From positions 21,256,566 to 21,320,565 of the forward strand of contig OY744604.1 in NCBI GenBank assembly GCA_963556255.1: 64,000 nt of DNA, given 5' to 3'. Below the pieces are notes generated by a model, which had not been told where the DNA came from, did not search any database, and saw nothing but the letters and a program-made list of their open reading frames with translations. Shown piece after piece: positions 13,599 through 21,687 of this stretch (position 1 is the stretch's first letter; every line of letters starts with the position of its first letter). This DNA comes from Allolobophora icterica (lineage: Eukaryota > Annelida > Clitellata > Crassiclitellata > Lumbricidae). The translations under genes and the position numbers were made by a program.

Positions 13599-14351
13599 TT
13601 ATTCTTGCGTGTGGAAAAGACGCCTTTGTCTAACGAATCGATCGATGACTATAACGTCGTTTACTTTGACCTGAATAGACGGCTTAGCCCCGATATATAT
13701 ATTATCGATTCGAATATCGCAGACGACTTTACAACGCGTATTTTTGAGAGTTTCAGGATCTATCGGTTCATCGTTTAAATCGTAAAATCCTGTAATTATC
13801 TTAGGTGGGACATCCGGATTTCTTGATTTTTCATAGGCAGTTAAAAGTTTCGGATATAGAGTAGGGGGTATATCGGAAAGGATTTTACCTTTATCTTTCT
13901 TTCTGTAAAAAATATCTATTTGGTCTACATCCGCATCCATTTTGTATTTATTTACCGCGTCTTTCACATCGGATTTTTTAAGATGTTTTTTTACTAGTTT
14001 TAAACACGAGTCAAACATTTCAATCGTCTTCGCTTCGTCTTCGGTTTCACCAACCATTATATCATACATGTTTAATGGTAAACTATGCGAGTCTAAAAGA
14101 CCCGTTTGTGAAGAGTGATTTTCTTGAATCCCATAAGAATACAGCGGAGGAGTTTTTATCGATATTTTGTCGATTGTCCCGTCGGCGTATTTGTACTTTA
14201 GAAATATGCGTTGAAATTTAATTTCAGCGGGAGTAGTCATTTTTGTAACGTCTTCGAAAATAACATTATTTATATCAAAGTTTTTCCATGTGATTGCCAT
14301 AGTGTCTCCTTTTATTATACGAACATTATTTTCTTTAAGACGAAATAGCAT
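13599..14351 (-). CDS. Polinton conserved protein, DUF2738/DUF5871-like, possible ssDNA-binding
   Basis: This is the first gene inside the left terminus, an intact frame of 250 residues; the in-frame ATG at 14300 (MAITWKNF...) is the more likely start. Visible blocks are TPAEIKFQRIFLKYKY, KTPPLYSYGIQEN and a C-terminal DIRIDNIYIGAKPSIQVKV. This order resembles small conserved proteins of large DNA viruses and Polintons (DUF2738/DUF5871), some of which are thought to bind single-stranded DNA. That link is from memory and not tested. No membrane segment or signal peptide is seen. It is transcribed toward the terminus, in the same direction as the integrase behind it. Confidence 0.5.
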   Translation of the reverse strand: MLFRLKENNVRIIKGDTMAITWKNFDINNVIFEDVTKMTTPAEIKFQRIFLKYKYADGTIDKISIKTPPLYSYGIQENHSSQTGLLDSHSLPLNMYDIMVGETEDEAKTIEMFDSCLKLVKKHLKKSDVKDAVNKYKMDADVDQIDIFYRKKDKGKILSDIPPTLYPKLLTAYEKSRNPDVPPKIITGFYDLNDEPIDPETLKNTRCKVVCDIRIDNIYIGAKPSIQVKVNDVIVIDRFVRQRRLFHTQE

Positions 14352-14366
14352 TTCTGAATAATCGTT

Positions 14367-15310
14367 TCACAACGTCATCAGTGCTTCGTTATCTACCCAC
14401 GAGTTGAAGGACTCATTATACCCCACCCATTTAACGAAGGATCTCTTCCCACGCGACCTGATAATCTTTTCTATTCAAAATATTTCTTGAGTCGTCTTCT
14501 GTAGCTCCTGTTCATAGAATGAGCCTTGTATCTCCTCACCGTTAGAATCAGTAATCTTGTAAGTTGGTGGATCCGTGTATTGAACCTGGGATACTATGAA
14601 AACTTCCTCCGTCCATCTAGGTAAATATCCCTTCGAAAAGATATTTTTCTTTTTAGTTATCCTAACTTTATCTCCAATCGAGAATCTAGGCGTAATAGGC
14701 TGTGAGACCTCTTCGCCGTACAAATTCATAAATACAGTCTTTTCATTCGTTTTCATACTAGCCTTAGCGGGAGTCATTTTGATGGAAGAATGTCTCGTAT
14801 TGTTGTAATTACTAACCATTCCGTCTAAAACGTCGATATATCTTCTCGTCGAATTAGCTGTAAAGTACTTAAACATTTTATCTTTCATCGTCCTGTTCCA
14901 CCTCTCGACTACGCAGGATTTCTCTTCATTCTCGGTAGAATATAGCACGAGCAAACTCTTAACGTCTTTATTATAAAATTCTTTGCCCTTATCAACCCAT
15001 AATTTAACAGGCTTTCGTCCGCTCTCGAGTATCTTCACGAAGCCGCTTGTTGTAGATTTCCCGCTCTTATCATTCAATGGCACGATCCACCCGTACTTAG
15101 AAAACACGTCTATAACGGTTAACAGGTATTTCACACCATCGTTATCTTTAGCGAATGCTTGCATATCTACTAAGTCAGCTGCCCATATCTCATCTATCCC
15201 ACTAACATACACCTTCCGTTTTCTAAAATGCCTTACTACTGGTTTATGTAGTTCATCCGCGAGCTCGTCGGTCCATTTCGGGTCCGGTTGTAATTTTAGG
15301 CTTTTTTTAA
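14367..15310 (-). pseudogene. INT: Polinton integrase (retroviral-type, DDE, chromodomain)
   Basis: The integrase core reads WAADLVDM (first Asp), LWVDKGKEF (second Asp) and a STENEEKSCVVERWNRT block carrying the catalytic Glu. A basic DNA-binding segment follows. After an in-frame TGA (14475-14477) the same frame continues with a chromodomain-like stretch (KWVGYNESFNSW) to a stop at 14367. Upstream the frame stays open past the GTG near 15212, through ADELHKPVVRHFRKRKVYVSG, and reaches the end of the zinc-ribbon/PLA2 gene, where the two frames overlap by one-base offset at a T3A7 run. It inserts the element into host DNA with a 6-bp stagger. The TGA is one C-to-T change from CGA, so decay is the simplest reading. 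Confidence 0.9.
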
Positions 15311-15811
15311 ACCTAACCCGAGACTCGCTTTAGTATATAAAATAGGCTTGACTATGCTCCTCTCTATTCGTTCCCGCAAGCTAGGATTAGGAATATTATT
15401 CAAATCATTAATCATCGCTCTATCGGCGACATTCCTAGAAGCCGTATCAGTGTGCTGGTTGTAAGCTAAATCATGAATATACGCGGCGCTATCAACCCTA
15501 TCAACGGGTTTAGACCACTCTTTTGGAGTTCCATCAGGATTCAACCGCCTATCTAGTCTAGTTCCTGGTCCTGTAAACTGATGGCCTGGTAAATGCATCT
15601 CACCCGGGAATTTAGCCCATGGCAACTTAATACCGCTGGTTACTGAATTTAGAGATCCAACTAGATCACCGCCTTGTGCCACTTTCACGAACTGCGTCTT
15701 TATTTTTCCGCAAACATCGCACGTGCCTCTGAGCATCGACCTCCCATTCTTCGTTATAACGGTCTGTACGTTTTTAGTTTTAGTATGATTTTTACACTTT
15801 ACGCAATACAT
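15296..15811 (-). CDS. Zinc-ribbon plus phospholipase A2-like protein
   Basis: Residues 1-40 form a DUF5679-like zinc ribbon (CVKC ... CDVCG). After a linker, HLPGHQFTGPGT and DSAAYIHDLAY give the calcium-loop glycines and the catalytic HD pair of the parvovirus/PLA2 type found in virus capsids for membrane breach. The frame ends at 15296, just as the integrase frame takes over. In similar Polintons that I recall, this module and the integrase are one polypeptide, so the boundary may be a one-base loss in the A7 run (15302-15308) or a -1 ribosomal frameshift at T-TTA-AAA. The start ATG faces the ATPase gene across a 26-bp gap. Confidence 0.75.
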   Translation of the reverse strand: MYCVKCKNHTKTKNVQTVITKNGRSMLRGTCDVCGKIKTQFVKVAQGGDLVGSLNSVTSGIKLPWAKFPGEMHLPGHQFTGPGTRLDRRLNPDGTPKEWSKPVDRVDSAAYIHDLAYNQHTDTASRNVADRAMINDLNNIPNPSLRERIERSIVKPILYTKASLGLGLKKA

Positions 15812-15840
15812 TTTAAATACAATTAGATATATTTAAAATG
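15809..15840. promoter_or_regulatory. Divergent inverted-repeat promoter
   Basis: CATTTTAAATA, a 10-bp spacer and TATTTAAAATG form a perfect 11-bp inverted repeat. Each arm contains the start codon of one divergent gene (PLA2 protein leftward, ATPase rightward), so one symmetrical site probably serves both. Confidence 0.6.
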
Positions 15841-16614
15841 GAAGTTAAAAATTTATCGTGGAACGGCGTGTTATCTAATAGATTTAATAATCCTCTTTTA
15901 CCGAGAAGTATAAGAGGATTAATCGTAGGGAAGTCTGGTTGTGGTAAGACTACTTTACTGTTGAACCTACTTCTAAGACCTGGATGGTTAGATTACAACA
16001 ATCTACAAATATTCGGTCGGTCTCTCTTTCAACCAGAGTATAAAATCCTGAAAAAAGCATTTGAAGAAAAAGTACCTAAAGAATCCATAATCGGGTTATT
16101 CGTTTGCCAAGACGAGATCATAGAACGAAATACTTCATCAGGAGTTGTACTTGAGGAAATGGCTAAACAACCGAATGAGATATCCGATATATCTTTCAAG
16201 TTCTTTGAATCAGCCGAAGACGTACCAGACCCGAGAGAATTGGATCCGGAGAAGAAAAACCTAATGATATTCGATGACCTTCAGCTAGAAAAGCAGAATA
16301 AATGCGAGGCCTACTACATCCGAGGAAGGCATAGCAATGTTGACAGCATATATCTCGCCCAAAACTATTTTAAATTGCCGCGACAGACGATTAGAGAGAA
16401 TGCAAACTTTATCTGTTTGTTTCCGCAAGACCAGAAAAATATTAATCATATATACGGCGATCACGCGAGTATGGATATGTCTAAGGATGAGTTTAAGAAA
16501 CTATGTCAAAGAGCCTGGAAGCGACGCCATGGCTTTGTTGTAATAGACCAGACTAGTAATAAAAACAACGGCAAGTATAGATGCGGCTTCGATGAATTCT
16601 ACATTCCGCTATAA
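15838..16614 (+). CDS. ATP: Genome-packaging ATPase (FtsK/HerA, A32-like)
   Basis: 258 residues, intact. Walker A is GKSGCGKTT near residue 30, and Walker B is LMIFDD near residue 142. The length and spacing fit the packaging ATPases shared by Polintons, virophages and large DNA viruses, which pump DNA into the capsid. It heads a rightward gene run with gaps of about 20-35 bp, followed directly by the penton gene. The start lies in TTTAAAATG, the element-wide start context. Confidence 0.9.
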   Translation: MEVKNLSWNGVLSNRFNNPLLPRSIRGLIVGKSGCGKTTLLLNLLLRPGWLDYNNLQIFGRSLFQPEYKILKKAFEEKVPKESIIGLFVCQDEIIERNTSSGVVLEEMAKQPNEISDISFKFFESAEDVPDPRELDPEKKNLMIFDDLQLEKQNKCEAYYIRGRHSNVDSIYLAQNYFKLPRQTIRENANFICLFPQDQKNINHIYGDHASMDMSKDEFKKLCQRAWKRRHGFVVIDQTSNKNNGKYRCGFDEFYIPL

Positions 16615-16637
16615 ATAAATCTTTAGCTAAGTTAAAA

Positions 16638-17429
16638 ATGGAATCGAATCTACAAAAGATTGCGGACAATACCGAAAGGATCGCGCGTAACACGGAACCA
16701 AAGACATCGTTTTACATATTATTAAGCGAGAAGACTTCGAGAATAAGAACGCGGTTCAATCCGCTGATACAGTTCGATAGAGATAAAAGGTACGAGATGT
16801 CTTTAGTCAACCTAGAATCGTATTATTCCTTTCCGAATATCGGAGCGAATAACAACAGCTTTTCGTATTCACCGAATGGTGGGAGTACGTGGGTTACTAT
16901 ACGCATCCCCGAAGGCTGTTATGAAATAACCGATATTAACGAATACGTGCAGAGAAGCATGAAAGAAACGGAGCATTACGATATGGTTAACGACGCGTAC
17001 AATATTACGATAGACGCAAACAGTAATACGTTGAAAACTGTTTTACATATAGCTGAAAATTACCTGGTTGATTTTGGGGGGTTCAATTCTATCGGGAAAG
17101 TCCTCGGTTTTAATAGCCGGCGTTATTCAGCGGGGTACCAAGAATCGGAGAATATAGTAGACATAATGAGTGTTACTAGTCTGAGGGTTACTAGCGATAT
17201 CGTCGGAGCGTCTTATAGTAACGGAACTACGGATAATATCATTTATTCCTTCTTCCCGAATGTAGGGCCCGGTTATAAGATTATTGAAACGCCTAGAAAT
17301 TTGATATATCTTCCAATCACCCTATCCACTATTTCGTCAATGGAGACGACTCTCGTTGATCAGAAAGGTAAACTAATTAATCTGCGAGGTGAGGAATTAT
17401 CGATACGGTTTCATATTAGAGAAGCTTAA
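16638..17429 (+). CDS. PC1: Minor capsid (penton) protein
   Basis: 263 residues, intact. The N terminus is a short coiled-coil-like NTERIARNTEP segment. It is followed by the pattern of the Polinton penton single jelly roll: MSLVNLESYYSFPNIGANNN, IRIPEGCYEITDINEYVQ and a C-terminal NLRGEELSIRFHIRE. These proteins plug the five-fold vertices of the icosahedral shell. Position right after the ATPase and before other virion genes supports the call. The start context is TTAAAAATG. Confidence 0.85.
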   Translation: MESNLQKIADNTERIARNTEPKTSFYILLSEKTSRIRTRFNPLIQFDRDKRYEMSLVNLESYYSFPNIGANNNSFSYSPNGGSTWVTIRIPEGCYEITDINEYVQRSMKETEHYDMVNDAYNITIDANSNTLKTVLHIAENYLVDFGGFNSIGKVLGFNSRRYSAGYQESENIVDIMSVTSLRVTSDIVGASYSNGTTDNIIYSFFPNVGPGYKIIETPRNLIYLPITLSTISSMETTLVDQKGKLINLRGEELSIRFHIREA

Positions 17430-17451
17430 AGTTTTTCTAGTTATATATAAA

Positions 17452-18048
17452 ATGAGTCGATACGCGAACGTTAAAGTCAATGTTTCGGAAGGACAAAAGG
17501 ATAAATTTAAAAGATCGCTACAAGCGGGAACCGGCGTAAGCATCAAACTAAGCCACAACGATTTAAACGGAGAGCATGTGTTAGCTCTTACCCAAGCACA
17601 GATCAATAAATTAACCAAAGCGTATCATGATGGGAAAGGTGTGACTCTAAACATGAGTAAAACCCAATTAATATATAACGCTAAAGTCGAAGGAGGGTTT
17701 ATAGGCGCTATATTACCGTTTCTAGCAACTGCGGGTAAATTCCTACTAGGTAGCGTATTACCGAGCTTAGCAACGGGTGCATTAACTGGAATAGGCGCGG
17801 CGGCTGGTTCTAAAGTCATCGACAAAGTAACGGGTGGGGCTATATATCTCAATACTAGAGGTAAAAACTATAAGATAGAGCAACAAGGGGAGGGCTTATA
17901 TGTGAAACCATATCAAGGATCTGGATTAAATGGTGTGGGAGAAGGCCTGTATCTAAAGAGAGGTAATGCGTTCGTAAATGGGGAAGGGCTTATATTTGGA
18001 CCGGATTCACCGTTTAAAAACATTCCTCTTCTCGGATTGTTGTTTTAA
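17452..18048 (+). CDS. Putative virion core/membrane-active protein (Polinton PX-type)
   Basis: 198 residues from the ATG in TATATAAAATG; an upstream in-frame ATG at 17389 overlaps the penton gene and is less likely. The N-terminal half is basic and polar (KVNVSEGQKDKFKRSL). The middle has a hydrophobic Gly/Ala-rich stretch (GGFIGAILPFLATAGKFLLG). The C-terminal third has Gly-Glu-Gly-Leu repeats (GEGLYVKPYQGSG, GEGLYLKRG, GEGLIFGP). Such repeats recall adenovirus-like capsid-lining or membrane-lytic proteins, but this is an inference from composition and gene position. Confidence 0.6.
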   Translation: MSRYANVKVNVSEGQKDKFKRSLQAGTGVSIKLSHNDLNGEHVLALTQAQINKLTKAYHDGKGVTLNMSKTQLIYNAKVEGGFIGAILPFLATAGKFLLGSVLPSLATGALTGIGAAAGSKVIDKVTGGAIYLNTRGKNYKIEQQGEGLYVKPYQGSGLNGVGEGLYLKRGNAFVNGEGLIFGPDSPFKNIPLLGLLF

Positions 18049-18081
18049 AAAAGAGAAGCTTAAAAATATATCGTATATAAA

Positions 18082-18498
18082 ATGTCTCTATTTCCGATTC
18101 ATAAAATGGGGTGGACGAAACCTAAATATGTCCCAGAAAAAAGGACTCAACCGAGCTCCATCAGGTGGCAGGGGTGCGAAGGTATGTGGGATGTTAAATA
18201 TAGACCGCAAAGACAAATGGGAGGTCTAAGATGGGAGTTTTTTGCTCAAGAAGAGAAAACTATTCAACCGCAAGAAAATGTAGTTTTACCGTTAGGCTTG
18301 GGTGTCCGAATGACGAAAGGCTCGTGTAAAGTTTCACTCCATCCATAATTTATAGAAGCGGGTTGTCGCTTGCTAAGCGATACCGTTACTGGGTTCGCGG
18401 AAGATATTTTACTAGATATTAAGAATTTTAACGACCTCGGAACGGTCGTCGTAAACGAAGGAGACTCGTTATGTTATGTGAATTACGAACGAAATTGA
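18082..18498 (+). pseudogene. dUTPase-fold-like protein with in-frame stop
   Basis: The frame opens at TATAAAATG and reads 88 codons to a TAA (18346-18348). The same frame then continues to TGA at 18496-18498. Across the break the pattern fits a dUTPase-like beta barrel: PQENVVLPLGLGV, then CKVSLHP, then a DLGTVVVNEGDSLCYV ending. The classical catalytic motif (SGLA with the uracil-pocket Gly-Val-Ile-Asp-Asp/Tyr run) is not recognisable, so a structural rather than enzymatic role is possible. The TAA is one C-to-T change from CAA. Confidence 0.4.
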
Positions 18499-18530
18499 AT
18501 TCCATTTTAAAAAGTCTTCGGTATTATAAA

Positions 18531-19049
18531 ATGGAATCGAACAAAGCAGACTCCTATCGTCTTCAGAAAATATCTGAAATTCAACAGGAAATCCTACGAG
18601 AACGAGAAAAGAGAGACGTAATCTGTAAAAAATATCAAAAGAGTGTTAAAGTAGTCGAAGCGCTAGGAGGGTTGTTGACCCTTACATCTTCGGGGCTCGG
18701 CGTACTAGGCGTAACTTTTCTAAGTACCGTCGTTGCCGCACCCGCCGCTACCATCGTGGTATCTTTATCCGCCGGAGCCGGAGCGCTATCTCTGGTATCT
18801 ACCCAAGTCCGCCGAATATAATCGCTACGGCAAGAAAAACACGCAAAGATCAGGACTATAGCCGAAGGGAAACTCAATTCGATTAGTGACCTTGTTTCAA
18901 AATCCCTGGACGATAATAACATCTCGGACTCGGAATATTCCGTTATTCTGAGTGAGTTCGAGAAATTTAATCAGATGAAGGAAGAGGTTAGAAGTAAAAC
19001 CACTATCAACGTAGATGAAGCGACGAAACGTTTTGGTAAAACGGATTGA
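18531..19049 (+). pseudogene. Polinton conserved membrane protein with in-frame stop
   Basis: Starts at TATAAAATG. Residues 1-45 form a charged helix (QKISEIQQEILREREKRD). Two adjacent hydrophobic segments follow (ALGGLLTLTSSGLGVLGVTF and APAATIVVSLSAGAGALSLV). A TAA at 18819-18821 interrupts the frame, which then continues for 75 codons with a helical tail (LNSISDLVSKSLDDNNISD) to TGA at 19047. The helix/two-hydrophobic/helix plan recurs in Polintons of other invertebrates; its function is unknown. The TAA fits one C-to-T change. Confidence 0.6.
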
Positions 19050-19113
19050 ATACGAGACGAACGTTTATTTACGTTTTACGTTTTACGTTTAAATATTATG
19101 TTTCAAACTTAAA

Positions 19114-19995
19114 ATGTCATTCCTAAAAATTGAGGACCCAGCCAAACGTGACTTTATAGTTGAGAAGTTTCTCAAGCTGAAGCAAAACATTAGACAAGAT
19201 TCGTTATCCGAGAAATTAGGAGACATATCTCTTCAGCGGGAATTAACGAAAGCGTACAAACCGATAATCGACTCGCAATCTGGAATATCTAAAGAGTTAG
19301 GTACGATAAAAGAGAACTCTAAGTTAACAGCTGAAGCGCTTCGTGCTTTGCCGGCATCGATAACGACGTCGTTGAAAGCGATTCAATTCCCACAGTATCC
19401 GTCGATAAAAGCGTTCGAGGACGATCCCGTTTCAGATATTAGAACTTTAGAATTGGGTGATATCGCTACAAAATATTTAAAAGAATACGCCTCGGACAAG
19501 AAGGAGACGGATACAACCTTTGGAATACGCTCAAAAGATGGAGGGTTTTTCATCGGGAACAGCCAAATCTCGATCGAAGGAGATGACATAACGGTGGGTA
19601 ATAACACCTACAAGGGGACTCCAGGGCTGTGGGAATTAATGACAAGGAAGAAACCGGAGGAGACGATATACAGTCAAAACGATCTGGATGAGTACGAGGA
19701 AATTATTAAATGGACGGGTGCCTTGTATACGTTGAAAAATCCTAAAAAGCCCAGATCGTCTAGAGGCTCAAAATATAATAACATCATTAAGCCGATGCGG
19801 GCTCCAACAGGTGAGGGGGTTGTTGTTCTCCCACAAGACCCTAATGCGCTAGTGGAAATGTTAGCACTACGAATGGCTAGCTTCAGAGCGGGAAATACGG
19901 GCTTAAGAAACGAGATAGTCGGCATCGGTGACGAGTTACGTCGACAAAAAGCGATAAATGAGGTATACTATAAAAATTTAATGATGCAATTATAA
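19114..19995 (+). CDS. Polinton conserved protein of unknown function
   Basis: 293 residues, intact, starting at CTTAAAATG. It opens with MSFLKIEDPAKRDFIVEKFL, has a helical N-terminal 80 residues, then an acidic GDIATKYLKEYA section. A compact block with TFGIRSKDGGFFIGNSQI and TYKGTPGLWELM follows. The same order of motifs is familiar from Polinton-derived hypothetical proteins in cnidarians and other invertebrates. No enzyme motif is visible. Lying among structural genes, it is most likely a virion or assembly protein. It ends one base before the next gene's start region. Confidence 0.65.
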   Translation: MSFLKIEDPAKRDFIVEKFLKLKQNIRQDSLSEKLGDISLQRELTKAYKPIIDSQSGISKELGTIKENSKLTAEALRALPASITTSLKAIQFPQYPSIKAFEDDPVSDIRTLELGDIATKYLKEYASDKKETDTTFGIRSKDGGFFIGNSQISIEGDDITVGNNTYKGTPGLWELMTRKKPEETIYSQNDLDEYEEIIKWTGALYTLKNPKKPRSSRGSKYNNIIKPMRAPTGEGVVVLPQDPNALVEMLALRMASFRAGNTGLRNEIVGIGDELRRQKAINEVYYKNLMMQL

Positions 19996-19996
19996 A

Positions 19997-20410
19997 ATGA
20001 TTATCGTAACGAAGAGAAGATTTACTAAAAGATACGTTGTAGGAGGCGCAGGGATATATGAGACGGTGTCAGGATTTTTCAAAAGAATGTTAACCTCAAA
20101 TGTTGCAAGACAGGTAGCAGCAACCGCGGTAAGTGCGGGAAAAGAGGCTGCAGCGGAGATTGGTAAAAAGGCTATAGATGCTGGAAATACCCTCGCTATT
20201 AATGTGGGAAAGCGAATGGTTGATAAAGCAGCCGCAAAAATTTTGGAGCCGCCCCACAGAAACACGACGCTTAGTCAAAAGAGTGAGGAAACGTTACAGA
20301 ATTTAATAATTCCTCACCCTTCGATGAATATAAATAATTTACTGTCCGGTACTGGCGGCGCTATATCGATCCGAGATTTGGCGCGCGGATCTGGAATGAA
20401 GTGGGTTTAA
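19997..20410 (+). CDS. Small basic Polinton protein, core-like
   Basis: 137 residues, starting at TATAAAATG just one base after the preceding stop. The N terminus is basic (TKRRFTKRYVVGGAG). An amphipathic Ala/Lys-rich helix follows (AAAEIGKKAIDAGNTLAINV). The plan resembles adenovirus pX/pVII-like DNA-condensing core proteins. Its last 34 codons lie in a 138-bp unit that is tandemly duplicated directly downstream, so a second copy of the C-terminal coding sequence follows the stop. Confidence 0.55.
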   Translation: MIIVTKRRFTKRYVVGGAGIYETVSGFFKRMLTSNVARQVAATAVSAGKEAAAEIGKKAIDAGNTLAINVGKRMVDKAAAKILEPPHRNTTLSQKSEETLQNLIIPHPSMNINNLLSGTGGAISIRDLARGSGMKWV

Positions 20411-20584
20411 AAAAATATCTTGCCGTATTAAAACATGCAATCAGATATTCCTCACCCTTCGATGAATATAAATAATTTACTGTCCGGTACTGGCGGCGCT
20501 ATATCGATCCGAGATTTGGCGCGCGGATCTGGAATGAAGTGGGTTTAAAAAAATTTCTTGCCGTATTAAAACATGCAATCAGAT
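20309..20584 (+). repeat. 138-bp tandem duplication before the capsid gene
   Basis: 20309-20446 and 20447-20584 differ at one position by eye. The unit contains the end of the small basic gene, the spacer and the first codons of the capsid gene. The first copy therefore carries a dead-end ATG at 20435, and only the second (20573) continues into the capsid frame. Confidence 0.95.
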
Positions 20585-21687
20585 ATTCTAAGATTTACTG
20601 AAAATACCATCATAGATGAGGGAATTGAGAAATACGAAGTTCACGACTATGAGCCGGTGTCTGGAACGAATCTAAACAACGCTGGGGACATTCGTATAAA
20701 TATCGAGCTTCAAGATTTATTCAGCCACCCCTTCGAGTCGTACCTGCTTTTCGAGGGTAGACTGACTAAGGTGGATGATACCGCATACGTCAATGCAGAC
20801 GCTGTGGGTTTAGCTAACTATGGACTGGTGCACCTCTTCAGCCAGATATCCTATACCCTATCGAGTCAAGAAATAGAAATCGTGTTTAATCCAGGACAAG
20901 CGACAACTATGTTGGGCTTGCTGAAATATCCTAACGACTTCGCTCTCGCACAAGGACTTAACCAATTATGGACTAAAGACACCACGGCGACTGCTGTTAT
21001 TGCCGAAAACACAGGATTTGCGATAAGACAATCGTATCTCATTCGGAAACCGACTGCAAAGGGCACATTCAGCTTCATCGTGCCTCTAAAGCACATTTTT
21101 GGATTCTGCGAGGACTACGATAAAGTCGTGTACGGCATGAGGCAGACTCTAACGCTCGTTCGCAAATCGGACGACGACGCTATCTTTAGAGCTCCCGACG
21201 CCGACGATGCGGCTACTGCGGCGGCGAGGGGTAAAGTCAACCTTAGTAAAATTTCATGGTTTATGCCTCACGTTACTGCGTCTGATATGGAAAGAATGCA
21301 GCTGTGATCGAAGCGAAGACAACGGTACCAGTAGCCTATCGAGCCCATTTTTGCGATACCATAGCGGTTCCTCAATCCACGACATTTAGCTGGCGACTTA
21401 GCGTAAAGACGGCATCAGAAAAACCTAGGTACATCGTAGTCGGATTTCAAACTAATCGAAGCGGTAATCAACTAGCTAATCCATCAATTTTCGATCATTG
21501 CGATATCAAGAACATGTACGCGATGTTGAACCAGGACAAATATCCGGCATGCGATTACAACCTATCGTTCCCGAATCAACAGTTTTCGAGAGCTTACAGA
21601 GACGCCGCGACTTTTAGCGAAAAGTTCTACGGAATGGACCAGTTGATAACTCAGAGCAACATCACTCCAGCCGACTACAAAGACTTA

